A stretch of DNA of 64,000 nucleotides from Oscillospiraceae bacterium. GTDB taxonomy: Bacteria > Bacillota > Clostridia > Oscillospirales > Oscillospiraceae. This document shows positions 51,590 through 60,550 of this stretch, in pieces (position 1 is the stretch's first letter; every line of letters starts with the position of its first letter). The translations under genes were made by a program, and so were the position numbers. The notes under the pieces are model-generated. The model was not told where the DNA came from. It saw only the letters and a program-made list of their open reading frames with translations, and did no database searches. The stretch lies in contig JAAWUC010000001.1 in assembly GCA_022804995.1 (NCBI GenBank), positions 1 to 64,000 on the forward strand, read 5' to 3'.

Positions 51590-52431
51590 GCCTCCGCGCT
51601 CCCTTCCTCCGCCTCTCCGTCTGCGTCCTCATGCGCTTCCTCTTCCGCCGGCAGCTCGCCGTCCCGCCGCTGGAGGGCCAGGAAGCTCAGCAGAAGCAGG
51701 GCGCAGCCGCCGTAGACCAGGGGCTTCCCCGGCTGCACCCGGGCCACCGGGTAGAACGGGCCGATCCCGTCGGCAATGGCGGCGATGCACAGCGCGGCGG
51801 CCAGCTCCGCCACGGGAGTGAACCACCGGGGGCTGGCCTCCCCCTGGACGCACCCGGCCAGGGCGGAAAAGGCGTAGGCCGTCAGCGCCGAGGCCAGAAC
51901 CGGGATATAGTACCGGGCCAGAACCGGATTGTCCGCCTCGGGCAGATACTCCGAGAGTACCAGAAACACCCCGAAGAACATCGCCGGCAGCAGGGGCAGG
52001 ACGCTCTGCTCCGCCCGGCGTCCCACCTGCTGGGTGAAGATCACCACGCCCACCCCGGCGGCTATCCCCAGCACCCCCGCCGCCGACTGGGCCATGTACA
52101 CGCCGCCCCGGATGGGCACGAGATTGCCGGCCGCCAGCAGCGCCCCGCCCAGGGCCAGGAGCATCCCGCCCATAACCAAGGGGAGCTTCATCTCCCCCGC
52201 CGGGGCGAACCGCCGCCGGAAGGGCAGCTTCTCCCCGCTCCGCCTCAGAGCCAGCAGGATCTCCACCGCCGCCGCCAGCGCCAGGCACACCGCCAGGGCC
52301 GTCCCCGCCGCCGGGGACAGCGCCAGACCCGTGGCGTGATCAAAGCCGGACCAGAGCTGTACCGTCCGCAGGACAAAAAACAGCAGGCCAAATCCCAGGG
52401 CCCGGCCCGCTTTCCCCACAAAATTTCTCAT
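51586..52431 (-). CDS. Multi-spanning membrane protein of unknown function
   Basis: 281 residues from MRNFVGKAGR (52431; AAGGA 8 nt upstream). About seven hydrophobic helices (residues 10-240) with short loops and an acidic C-terminal tail (EEEAHEDADGEAEEGS). No transport or enzyme motif recognised. Co-transcribed with exoA from the promoter at 52472-52500, but no functional link is evident. Confidence 0.75.
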   Translation of the reverse strand: MRNFVGKAGRALGFGLLFFVLRTVQLWSGFDHATGLALSPAAGTALAVCLALAAAVEILLALRRSGEKLPFRRRFAPAGEMKLPLVMGGMLLALGGALLAAGNLVPIRGGVYMAQSAAGVLGIAAGVGVVIFTQQVGRRAEQSVLPLLPAMFFGVFLVLSEYLPEADNPVLARYYIPVLASALTAYAFSALAGCVQGEASPRWFTPVAELAAALCIAAIADGIGPFYPVARVQPGKPLVYGGCALLLLSFLALQRRDGELPAEEEAHEDADGEAEEGSAEA

Positions 52432-52471
52432 ACGCCTCATCCTTTCGGAGCCAAAATTTCACCTGTCCTCT

Positions 52472-52500
52472 AGTATAACACCCCTTTTCGGTTTTGTCAT
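52472..52500 (-). promoter_or_regulatory. Sigma-A promoter of the membrane-protein/exoA unit
   Basis: Minus strand ATGACA, 17 nt, TATACT, 41 nt before the start. It abuts the spoIID promoter on the other strand. Confidence 0.75.
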
Positions 52501-52528
52501 CATTTTTTGGACAAGCGCCTCATAAACT
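52500..52528 (+). promoter_or_regulatory. Sigma-E-type sporulation promoter of spoIID
   Basis: TCATTTT, 14 nt, CATAAACT. This fits the mother-cell sigma-E consensus (-35 kmATATT, -10 CATACAmT) at 6 of 7 and 7 of 8 positions with normal spacing, and spoIID is a sigma-E gene in Bacillus. Confidence 0.6.
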
Positions 52529-52555
52529 GTGGGAGACACGGAAGGAGGCGCGGCC

Positions 52556-53575
52556 ATGGGAAAACACATCGGCCTTTCTCTGCTCATCATCTTTCTGCTC
52601 TTTTTCATTCCCTGGTTGTGGGCCCCCGACGCCCCGGCGGATTCGGAGGAGCCTCCGCCCCCCGCCGCCGGCGACCCTCCGGAGCAGGAGCCGCCCCAGG
52701 AGCCGGAGACCCCCGCCGGCCTGGATGCCGCCCGCACCCTGCGGGTAAAAATCGGAGATGTTCTCCAAGAGATGGACTTCGCGGCCTATCTGACCGGAGT
52801 GGTCCGGGCGGAGATGCCCGCCTCCTTTGAGCTGGAGGCCCTCAAGGCCCAGGCGGCGGCGGCGCGGACCTATGTGATCCACAAGATGCGCAATGGCGGC
52901 AGTCCCAACCACCCGGAGGCCGACGCCTGCGACGACATCACCTGCTGTCAGGCATATCTGTCTCAGGCGGACGCCGCCGCCGGCTGGGGGCCCGCCGCCG
53001 CCGTCTACGAGGCCAAGATCCGCCAGGCGGTGGCGGAGACAGACGGACAATGCGTCCTCTACCAGGGGGAGCCGGTGCTGGCGGCGTTCCACTCCTCCTC
53101 CGCCGGCATGACCCAGGACGCCGCGAATGTCTGGAGCGGCAGCGTGCCCTACCTCCAGAGCGTGGAGTCCCCCGAGGACGAGACAACCGTCCCCAACTAC
53201 CACTCCTCCGCCAGCTTCTCCGCCGCCGAGCTGAAGGCCCGCCTCCAGGAGGCCCTGCCGGAGGCGGATCTCAGCGGCACCCCCTCCAACTGGTTCACCA
53301 ACATCCAGCAGCAGTCCAACGGCACAGTGACGAGCCTGTCCGTAGGGGGCGTCAGTCTGACGGGGAACCGCCTGCGGACCATCCTGGAGCTGCGCAGCGC
53401 CTGCTTCACCATGGCCTTTCAGGAGGATACCGTCACTTTCTCCGTCACCGGCTACGGCCACGGGGTGGGCATGAGCCAGTATGGGGCCAACGTCCTGGCG
53501 GCGGGCGGCATGGACTACAGGGAAATCCTCACTTGGTACTACAGCGGCGCCGAGGTGGACACTTGGACGGAATAG
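52556..53575 (+). CDS. spoIID: Stage II sporulation protein D (lytic transglycosylase)
   Basis: 339 residues, ATG with AAGGAGG 7 nt upstream. N-terminal membrane anchor (about 4-22), Pro/Glu-rich spacer, then the SpoIID domain: YLTGVVRAEMPASFELEALKAQA-type opening with the catalytic Glu (in AEMP), FHSSSAG and GYGHGVGMSQYGA at the end. Cuts denuded glycan during engulfment with SpoIIM/SpoIIP. Stands alone with its own promoter and terminator. Confidence 0.95.
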   Translation: MGKHIGLSLLIIFLLFFIPWLWAPDAPADSEEPPPPAAGDPPEQEPPQEPETPAGLDAARTLRVKIGDVLQEMDFAAYLTGVVRAEMPASFELEALKAQAAAARTYVIHKMRNGGSPNHPEADACDDITCCQAYLSQADAAAGWGPAAAVYEAKIRQAVAETDGQCVLYQGEPVLAAFHSSSAGMTQDAANVWSGSVPYLQSVESPEDETTVPNYHSSASFSAAELKARLQEALPEADLSGTPSNWFTNIQQQSNGTVTSLSVGGVSLTGNRLRTILELRSACFTMAFQEDTVTFSVTGYGHGVGMSQYGANVLAAGGMDYREILTWYYSGAEVDTWTE

Positions 53576-53700
53576 CCTCCATGGCCGCCGTAAAAATTTT
53601 AAACTTTTGTAATAACTTCCGCTGGTTTTCTTAACACTTCCCAGGTAGTATAGGCTTTGCAAGAGACAATAACTTCTTTTCATCCATTCTTCCTGACATA

Positions 53701-53738
53701 GAGAGCGCGGCGGGGAATCCCGCCGCGCTCTCTATTTT
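53701..53738 (+). terminator. Terminator of spoIID
   Basis: A 14-bp perfect stem (53701-53714 with 53719-53732), 4-nt loop, then TATTTT. The 125 nt between the spoIID stop and this stem hold nothing recognised. Confidence 0.9.
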
Positions 53739-53765
53739 GACAACCCGCCGTCCCCGTGCTACAAT
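53737..53765 (+). promoter_or_regulatory. Sigma-A promoter of the GTPase-NYN gene
   Basis: TTGACA, 17 nt, TACAAT, 24 nt before the ATG. The -35 box is perfect, so expression should be good and the leader very short, without room for the attenuator seen before many tet genes. Confidence 0.9.
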
Positions 53766-53789
53766 AGAGAAAAAACACCTGGAGGTCCC

Positions 53790-56429
53790 ATGAACAGATT
53801 AGCCGCCGGCATCCTTGCCCACGTGGACGCGGGCAAAACCACCCTTTCCGAGGCCATGCTCTATACCACCGGCCGCATCCGCCGCCTGGGCCGGGTGGAC
53901 CACCGGGACGCCTTCCTGGACACCTTCGCCCTGGAGCGGGAGCGGGGGATTACCATCTTCTCCAAGCAGGCGGAGCTGACCGTGGGGGATCTCTCCGTCA
54001 CCCTGCTGGACACCCCAGGCCACGTGGACTTCTCCGCCGAGATGGAGCGGACCCTCCAGGTTCTGGACTGCGCCATCCTGGTCGTCAGCGCCGCCGCCGG
54101 CGTTCAGAGCCACACCTCCACCCTCTGGCGGCTTCTGGAGCGGCAGGGGACGCCGGTGTTCCTCTTCGTCAACAAGATGGACCTCCCCGGCGCGGACCGC
54201 TCCGCTCTTCTCGCCCAGCTCCGAGCCCGTCTGGGGGAGGGCTGTGTGGACTTCACCCTGCCTCCAGACCAGCTCCAGGAGGAGGCCGCCCTGTGCGACG
54301 AGGAGGCCCTCGCCCGCTTTCTGGAGGCCGGGTCCCTGACGGACGCCGCAATCTCCGGCCTCGTCGCCCGCCGGAGGGTGTTTCCCTGCTTTTTCGGCTC
54401 CGCCCTCCGGCTGGAGGGGGTGGACGGCTTTCTGACGGGCCTGGAGAAATACGCCCCCCGGCCAATCCGCCCGGCGGAATTTTCCGCCCGGGTCTACAAG
54501 ATCTCCCGTGACCCCCAGGGGGCCCGGCTGACCCACCTGAAGATCACCGGCGGAACCCTGCGGGCCAAGACCCTCCTCCGGGGGGAGACCGCCTCCGGCG
54601 AGAGCTGGGAGGAGAAGGCGGACCAGCTCCGGGTCTACTCCGGCGCGAAGTTCCAGACCGCCGGCGAGCTCCCCGCCGGATCGATCTGCGCCGTCACGGG
54701 CCTGACCCACACCTATCCCGGCCAGGGCCTGGGCGCGGCCTCCGACGCCCGGCCGCCGGTTCTGGAGCCGGTGCTCCGCTGCCAGCTCCTCCTGCCCGAG
54801 GGGACCGACGTCCACACCGCCCTCTCCAAGCTCCGGCAGCTGGAGGAGGAGGACCCCCAGCTCCATATCCTCTGGAACGAGCGCATCCAGGCCCTCCATA
54901 TCCAGCTCATGGGCCAGATCCAGCAGGAGGTCCTCCAGCGGCTCATCGCCGACCGCTTCGGCCTGGAGGTCTCCTTCGGCCCCGGCAGCATCGTCTACCG
55001 GGAGACGATTGCCGCTCCTGTGGAGGGCGTGGGCCACTATGAGCCCCTGCGCCACTACGCGGAGGTGCACCTGCTCCTGGAGCCGGGGCCACGGGGCAGC
55101 GGCCTGCGCTTCGCCAGCGCCTGTCCGGAGGACAGTCTGGACCGGAATTGGCAGCGGCTGATCCTCACCCACCTGGCGGAGAAACCCCACCTGGGGGTCC
55201 TCACCGGGTCGCCCATCACGGACATGAAAATTACCCTCACCGCCGGCCGGGCCCACCTCAAGCACACCGAGGGCGGCGATTTCCGGCAGGCCACCTACCG
55301 GGCGGTGCGCCAGGGGCTGATGGGGGCGGAGAGCGTGCTGCTGGAGCCCTGGTACCGCTTCCGGCTGGAGGTCCCCCCGGAAAACCTGGGCCGGGCCATG
55401 AGCGATCTGACCAACATGGGCGCCAGCTTCTCCGCTCCGGAAAACGACGGCGAAGCCGCCGTACTGGAGGGCTCGGTCCCCGTCTCCGCCCTGGGGGACT
55501 ACTGGCGGGAGGCGGCGTCCTACACCCGGGGCATGGGCCGTCTCCAGTGCTCCCCGGACGGATACCGCCCCTGCCGGGATCAGGAGGCGGTTATCGCCGC
55601 AGCCGGCTACGACCCGGAGCGGGATTTGGACAACCCGCCGGACTCCGTCTTCTGCGCCCACGGGGCCGGATTTGTGGTCAAGTGGGACCAGGTCCCGGCC
55701 CACGCCCATCTGGGCAGCGGCCTGCGCCTGGCCGAGCCGGAGCCGCGCAGCCCGGAGCCCTCCGCTTCCGCCGCCCGCCCGGCAGCGCCCTATCCCGCCA
55801 CCCGGGAGGAGGAGAAAGCCCTCCAGGCCATCTTTGAGCGGACCTACGGCCAGACAAAGCGCCGGGGCCCCGATCCCGGCGAGGCGTTCCGCCCGCCTCC
55901 CAGGCCCCAGCCCACCGTCCGCCGCACGGTCCCGGACCAGCCCGCCGGACCGGAATATCTGCTGGTGGACGGATACAATATCATCTTCGCCTGGGAGGAG
56001 CTGAAGGCGGCGGCGCGGGAAAACCTGGACGCCGCACGGCACCTGCTGATGGACCTGCTGTGCAACTACCAGGGGTATAAAAAGTGCGCCGTCATCCTGG
56101 TGTTCGACGCCTATAAGGTCAAAGGGAACCCTGGATCTGTGGAGCGCTACCGGAATATCCACGTGGCCTACACCAAGGAGGCAGAAACCGCCGATACCTA
56201 CATTGAGCGGGTCACCTACGAGATCGCCCGGAAGCACCGGGTCCGGGTGGCCACCTCCGACAGCTTGGAGCAGCTGATTATCCTGGGCCACGGGGCCGTC
56301 CGGGTGTCCGCCAGGGACTTCAAGGCGGAGGTGGAGGCCGCAGAGGGCAGCATCGCCCAGATCATCGAGCGCAATAATCTGGGCGGCAGGCAGTTCCGCC
56401 AGCTCCGCCACCAGCTGAAATCCAAATAA
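53790..56429 (+). CDS. TetM/EF-G-like GTPase fused to a YacP/Rae1-type NYN nuclease
   Basis: 879 residues. Residues 1-640 follow the ribosomal-protection GTPases: G1 AHVDAGKTT (10-18), RGIT (52-55), DTPGH (74-78), NKMD (128-131), then EF-G-like domains II-V. The domain IV tip that in TetM reads YSPVSTPADF and reaches the tetracycline site is HLKHTEGGDF (489-498), so drug protection is doubtful. A Pro/Arg-rich linker (about 665-718) leads to an NYN domain (722-879) with the four acidic sites of YacP/Rae1: LVDGYN (D727), VFDA (D773), ETAD (D802) and TSD (D824). Rae1 cuts mRNA in the ribosomal A site. A GTPase that carries such a nuclease to the ribosome is the inference. Genome tools will likely call it tetracycline resistance. 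Confidence 0.88.
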   Translation: MNRLAAGILAHVDAGKTTLSEAMLYTTGRIRRLGRVDHRDAFLDTFALERERGITIFSKQAELTVGDLSVTLLDTPGHVDFSAEMERTLQVLDCAILVVSAAAGVQSHTSTLWRLLERQGTPVFLFVNKMDLPGADRSALLAQLRARLGEGCVDFTLPPDQLQEEAALCDEEALARFLEAGSLTDAAISGLVARRRVFPCFFGSALRLEGVDGFLTGLEKYAPRPIRPAEFSARVYKISRDPQGARLTHLKITGGTLRAKTLLRGETASGESWEEKADQLRVYSGAKFQTAGELPAGSICAVTGLTHTYPGQGLGAASDARPPVLEPVLRCQLLLPEGTDVHTALSKLRQLEEEDPQLHILWNERIQALHIQLMGQIQQEVLQRLIADRFGLEVSFGPGSIVYRETIAAPVEGVGHYEPLRHYAEVHLLLEPGPRGSGLRFASACPEDSLDRNWQRLILTHLAEKPHLGVLTGSPITDMKITLTAGRAHLKHTEGGDFRQATYRAVRQGLMGAESVLLEPWYRFRLEVPPENLGRAMSDLTNMGASFSAPENDGEAAVLEGSVPVSALGDYWREAASYTRGMGRLQCSPDGYRPCRDQEAVIAAAGYDPERDLDNPPDSVFCAHGAGFVVKWDQVPAHAHLGSGLRLAEPEPRSPEPSASAARPAAPYPATREEEKALQAIFERTYGQTKRRGPDPGEAFRPPPRPQPTVRRTVPDQPAGPEYLLVDGYNIIFAWEELKAAARENLDAARHLLMDLLCNYQGYKKCAVILVFDAYKVKGNPGSVERYRNIHVAYTKEAETADTYIERVTYEIARKHRVRVATSDSLEQLIILGHGAVRVSARDFKAEVEAAEGSIAQIIERNNLGGRQFRQLRHQLKSK

Positions 56430-56444
56430 AGTGAGGAGAACGCT

Positions 56445-57344
56445 ATGACACTACTCAAAATTGCCCTCCTTCAGATTTCCCCTGAGGATACTCTGGAGGA
56501 AAACCTGGAAAAGGGCATCATGGCCTGTAGAGAAGCAAAGGAAAAAGGGGCGGATATCGCTCTGTTTCCCGAGATGTGGAGCAATGGCTACCGGATCTAT
56601 GACCGCCCCGCGGAGGACTGGTCCGCCGAAGCCATCCCGGCGGACGGCGCGTTTGTCAGCGCCTTTGGCTGTCTCGCCAGGGAACTCCGCATGTCCATAG
56701 GCATCACCCTTCTGGAGCGGTTTGGGGTCCATCCCCGCAATACCCTGGTCCTGTTCGACCGGTTCGGAGAGCGGAAGCTGACCTGCGCCAAGGTCCACAC
56801 CTGCGATTTTGACGCGGAGCGATACCTGACCCCCGGCGAGGATTTTCACGTTACCGCCCTGGATACCGCCTGCGGCGAGGTCCAGGTGGGCGCTATGATC
56901 TGTTTTGACCGTGAGTTCCCCGAGAGCGCGAGAATTCTCATGCTCAAGGGCGCGGAGCTGATCCTGGTCCCCAACGCCTGTCCTATGGAGATCAACCGGC
57001 TCTCCCAGCTGCGCGGGAGGGCGTATGAAAATATGCTGGCTGTCGCCACCTGCAATTACCCGGACTCCGTCCCGGACTGCAACGGCGGATCCAGCGTCTT
57101 TGACGGCGTGGCCTATCTCCCCGGGCTGGAGGGCTCCCGGGATACCTGTATCCTACAGGCGGGGGGCGCGGAGGGGATCTACCTGGCAGAGCTTGATCTA
57201 GATCAGCTCCGGGCCTACCGGGAAACGGAGGTCCATGGCAACGCCTACCGCCGTCCGCAGAAGTACAGCCTTCTGACCGATACCGCCATTGCCGCTCCCT
57301 TTATCAGGAGCGGCCGGCGGCCTGATAAAGGAGGGTCTGTATGA
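56445..57344 (+). CDS. Carbon-nitrogen hydrolase (nitrilase superfamily)
   Basis: 299 residues, ATG with GAGGAG 6 nt upstream. The Glu-Lys-Cys triad is present: FPEMWSNGY, KVHTCDF and MICFDREFPE. Members hydrolyse amides or nitriles (N-carbamoylputrescine amidase, omega-amidase and others); substrate unknown. Cytoplasmic. Codons are less GC-rich than the preceding gene. Overlaps the next gene by 4 nt. Confidence 0.9.
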   Translation: MTLLKIALLQISPEDTLEENLEKGIMACREAKEKGADIALFPEMWSNGYRIYDRPAEDWSAEAIPADGAFVSAFGCLARELRMSIGITLLERFGVHPRNTLVLFDRFGERKLTCAKVHTCDFDAERYLTPGEDFHVTALDTACGEVQVGAMICFDREFPESARILMLKGAELILVPNACPMEINRLSQLRGRAYENMLAVATCNYPDSVPDCNGGSSVFDGVAYLPGLEGSRDTCILQAGGAEGIYLAELDLDQLRAYRETEVHGNAYRRPQKYSLLTDTAIAAPFIRSGRRPDKGGSV

Positions 57345-57718
57345 TGACCGCAGATGAGCTGCTGTTTTGGGACAGGCAGCCGCAGCTGCTGCCGCTTTAC
57401 GAGCTGCTGCGGGAGCGCCTGATGAGCGCCTATCCGGAGATGAAAATCAAGGTATCAAAGTCACAGATTTCTTTTTATAACCGGCATATGTTCGCAATGG
57501 CTTCCCCTCCGGTCCGCCGGAGAAAGACGTGGCCGAAGGAATTTATGATGGTGTCCTTCGGGCTGTCCTATCAGATCGACTCGCCGAGGATCGCTATGAG
57601 TGTGGAGGCGTACCCGAACCGCTGGACGCACCATGTTATCGTGGAGAGCCCGGAGGACATTGACGGGACCCTGCTCGGCTGGATTCACGAGGCGTACCTG
57701 TTTTCCGACAGCAAATGA
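57341..57718 (+). CDS. DUF5655-like small protein
   Basis: 125 residues. KVSKSQISFYNRHMFAMAS, VSFGLSYQIDSPRI and RWTHHVIVESPEDID match the DUF5655 type of small protein. No membrane segment, no catalytic motif recognised. Translationally coupled (ATGA) to the hydrolase gene. Confidence 0.75.
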   Translation: MMTADELLFWDRQPQLLPLYELLRERLMSAYPEMKIKVSKSQISFYNRHMFAMASPPVRRRKTWPKEFMMVSFGLSYQIDSPRIAMSVEAYPNRWTHHVIVESPEDIDGTLLGWIHEAYLFSDSK

Positions 57719-57723
57719 CAAAT

Positions 57724-57759
57724 GAAGGTGGGAGGACAATCTGTCCTCCCACCTTCTTT
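57724..57759. terminator. Terminator between converging genes
   Basis: A 15-bp perfect stem (57724-57738 with 57742-57756), 3-nt loop, then TTTC. Ends the hydrolase/DUF5655 unit; on the minus strand it can also serve the ZIP gene. Confidence 0.85.
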
Positions 57760-58544
57760 CAGTGGTGATGTGAAACAATCAGGGCCAGCCCCAGCAGCAG
57801 GCCCAGCATGGTAGCCAGGCTCCCGAACCGGGTCCGCCAGAGCTGATCCGCCTCGGGCAGGAGCTCCCCGAAAACCACGTACAGCATAGCCCCGGCGGCA
57901 AAGCTCAAGGCCACCCCCAGCAGGGCCGGATCCATCGCCCCCACGGAGTACCCCAGCAGCGCCCCCAAAATGGTAGGCAGGCCGCTGAGCGCCGCCAGAG
58001 AGACGGCATACGCGGGCCTCGACCCGCTGGAGAGCAGGGGCGCGGCAATGCTCATCCCCTCGGGCAGATTGTGCAGGCCAATGATCAGCGCCGCCAGCGC
58101 TCCGCTGTGGCCCGCCGCCGCCTCCCCGGCAAAGGTGGCCCCGATGGCCATCCCCACCGGCATGTTGTGGAGCGCCACCGCCGCCGCCAGCACCAACCCC
58201 GCCGTGCGGAGATTGCGCCGGCCGCAGGCGTACAGCTCCGCCTCCCCGTGTCCGTGGCTGTGGCCGTGGTGGGCCCCCCGGTCAATGAGGCAGTTGAGCA
58301 GATAGGTGCAGCAGAACCCGATGAGCAGCCAGAGCACTACCGGGAAAATCCCCTCCCCCTCCGCCGCGTCGCCAATGAGATCGAAGCAGACCACGCTGAG
58401 CATCACGCCGGCGGTAAAGCGCAGCAGGGCGCTGGTCATCTTGCTGGAGGGGCTGTGGATCGCGGCGGCCAGGGCGGCCCCCAGTGCCAGCCCGCCCGCG
58501 CCCGTCACCAGGGTAATGAGAAAAATTGTCAGATACTGTTCCAT
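57759..58544 (-). CDS. ZIP-family metal transporter
   Basis: 261 residues, about eight membrane helices. The metal-site helices carry HNMPVG and GLHNLPEG; the cytoplasmic loop is His-rich (HHGHSHGHG), and the protein ends in HHH. Imports zinc or related divalent metal. 7 nt after metG in the same direction. Confidence 0.92.
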   Translation of the reverse strand: MEQYLTIFLITLVTGAGGLALGAALAAAIHSPSSKMTSALLRFTAGVMLSVVCFDLIGDAAEGEGIFPVVLWLLIGFCCTYLLNCLIDRGAHHGHSHGHGEAELYACGRRNLRTAGLVLAAAVALHNMPVGMAIGATFAGEAAAGHSGALAALIIGLHNLPEGMSIAAPLLSSGSRPAYAVSLAALSGLPTILGALLGYSVGAMDPALLGVALSFAAGAMLYVVFGELLPEADQLWRTRFGSLATMLGLLLGLALIVSHHH

Positions 58545-58551
58545 TCAGCCC

Positions 58552-60528
58552 TCAGCAAAGCTTTGCCCCCGCGGGGATTTTATCGTCCACCATCAGCAGA
58601 TTCAAGCACTCCTCGCCCTTTTCGGTGTGGACAGCGGAGATGAGCATCCCCTGGCTCTCCTGGCCCATCATCTTCCGGGGGGGCAGGTTGACGATGGCAA
58701 CCAGGGTCTTGCCGACAAGCTCCTCCGGCGCGTACCACTTGGCGATGCCGGAGAGAATCTGCCGGTCCACGCCGGTGCCGTCGTCCAAAGTAAACCTGAG
58801 GAGCTTGTCGGACTTCTTCACCCGCTGGCAGTCCTTGACCTTCACCGCCCGGAAATCGGATTTGCAGAAGGTGTCGAAATCCACCTTTTCCTCCGTCTGG
58901 GGCTCGATCTCGATGGCGGGCAGGGCGGCGCGCCTGGCCTCCTCCTGGATGCGCTCCAGCTCCTCCAGCTCCTTTGCCATGTCGATGCGGGGGAACAGAT
59001 TCTCACCCTTGTGGACCTCCACATCCTCAGGCAGGATGCCGAAATGCCAGGCGCTGTCCCAGGTCCGGGCGGCTTCGTCCGCGCCAATCTGGGCAAAGAT
59101 CTTCCCGCAGCTCTCGGGCATAAAGGGTATCAGCAGGATCGTGCAGATCCGCACAGTCTCCAGCAGATTGTAGAGCACCGTTCCCAGCCGGACGCCGTTG
59201 GCCTCCATGTCCTTGGCCAGGGCCCAGGGGGCGTTCTCGTCGATATACTTGTTGGCCCGCTGTACAGTCTTAAAGATCTCCTCCAGGGCGTTCTGGAACT
59301 GGAACCGCTCCATCTGCTCCTCATAGCGGTTCCGGAGGGAAACAGCCATTGCGCCCAGCTCCTGGTCCAGCTCCGGATTGCTCTGCTTGGCCTCCGGCAG
59401 CTTTCCGCCGAAGTACTTCTCCGCCATGGCGGTGGTGCGGCTGACCAGATTGCCCAGGTCATTGGCGAGGTCTGTGTTGATGGTCTGAATCAGCAGCTCG
59501 TTGGAGAAATTCCCGTCGGCCCCGAAGGGGAAGGTCCGCAGCAGGAAGAAGCGCAGGGCGTCCACGCCGTAGCGCTCCGAGAGCAGGTAGGGGTCCACCA
59601 CATTGCCCTTGGACTTGCTCATCTTGCCGCCGTCCAGCAGCAGCCAGCCGTGGCCGTAGACCTTCTTCGGCAGGGGCAGGTCCAGGCTCATGAGGAAGGC
59701 GGGCCAGTAGATGGCGTGGAAGCGGACGATCTCCTTGCCGATGAAGTGAACATCGGCGGGCCAGAACTTCTCCAGATCGCTGTATCTCTCGTTTTGATAG
59801 CCCAGGGCGGTCATATAGTTGAACAGCGCGTCCAGCCACACATAGACCACATGGCCCGGGTCAAAGTCCACGGGCACACCCCAGGTGAAGCTGGTGCGGG
59901 ACACGCACAGATCCTGCAAGCCGCCCTCGCAGTCGATGAAGTTGTTCACCATCTCATGGACCCGGCTCCTGGGCTCCAGGAAGTCCGTATTCAGCAGCAG
60001 GTCCCGCACGCGGTCCGCGTACTTGGAGGCCCGGAAGAAGTAGGCCTCCTCCTCGGCGTCGTGGACCTCCCGGCCGCAGTCGGGGCACTTGCCGTCCGCC
60101 AGCTGGCTCTCCGTCCAGAAGGCCTCACAGTCCTTGCAGTACTTCCCCTTGTAGGACCCCTTATAGATATCGCCCTTGTCGTACATCTCGCGGAAGATCT
60201 TCTGAATCGCCTCCACATGGTAGCCGTCCGTGGTGCGGATAAACCGGTCGTACTGGACGTTCATCAGCTTCCACAGGTCCAGCACGCCGCCGGGGGCGGT
60301 GACGATATCGTCCACAAACTGCTGCGGCGTGACCCCGGCCTCCTTGGCCTTGCCCTCGATCTTCTGGCCGTGCTCGTCGGTGCCGGTGAGGAACATCACG
60401 TCATAGCCGCACAGCCGCTTGTAGCGGGCCATGGCGTCGGTAGCCACAGTGCAGTAGGCGTGCCCGATGTGGAGCTTGCCCGAGGGGTAGTAGATGGGCG
60501 TCGTAATATAGAAACGCTTGTTATCCAT
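58552..60528 (-). CDS. metG: Methionine-tRNA ligase
   Basis: 658 residues from MDNKRFYITTPIYYP (60528; GGAG 9 nt upstream). HIGH motif in HIGHAY, KMSKS in GGKMSKSKGN, one zinc knuckle (CKDCEAFW...CPDCG), anticodon domain, and a C-terminal EMAP-type tRNA-binding domain (about 550-658). Charges tRNA-Met. 22 nt after malQ. Confidence 0.97.
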   Translation of the reverse strand: MDNKRFYITTPIYYPSGKLHIGHAYCTVATDAMARYKRLCGYDVMFLTGTDEHGQKIEGKAKEAGVTPQQFVDDIVTAPGGVLDLWKLMNVQYDRFIRTTDGYHVEAIQKIFREMYDKGDIYKGSYKGKYCKDCEAFWTESQLADGKCPDCGREVHDAEEEAYFFRASKYADRVRDLLLNTDFLEPRSRVHEMVNNFIDCEGGLQDLCVSRTSFTWGVPVDFDPGHVVYVWLDALFNYMTALGYQNERYSDLEKFWPADVHFIGKEIVRFHAIYWPAFLMSLDLPLPKKVYGHGWLLLDGGKMSKSKGNVVDPYLLSERYGVDALRFFLLRTFPFGADGNFSNELLIQTINTDLANDLGNLVSRTTAMAEKYFGGKLPEAKQSNPELDQELGAMAVSLRNRYEEQMERFQFQNALEEIFKTVQRANKYIDENAPWALAKDMEANGVRLGTVLYNLLETVRICTILLIPFMPESCGKIFAQIGADEAARTWDSAWHFGILPEDVEVHKGENLFPRIDMAKELEELERIQEEARRAALPAIEIEPQTEEKVDFDTFCKSDFRAVKVKDCQRVKKSDKLLRFTLDDGTGVDRQILSGIAKWYAPEELVGKTLVAIVNLPPRKMMGQESQGMLISAVHTEKGEECLNLLMVDDKIPAGAKLC

Positions 60529-60550
60529 AGGAATTCTCTCCTTGTATCCT

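Noticed and set aside
53790-56429. Tetracycline-resistance gene
   Set aside because: The TetM tip loop is replaced, a nuclease domain is added, the leader is too short for tet attenuation, and there is no mobile element nearby.
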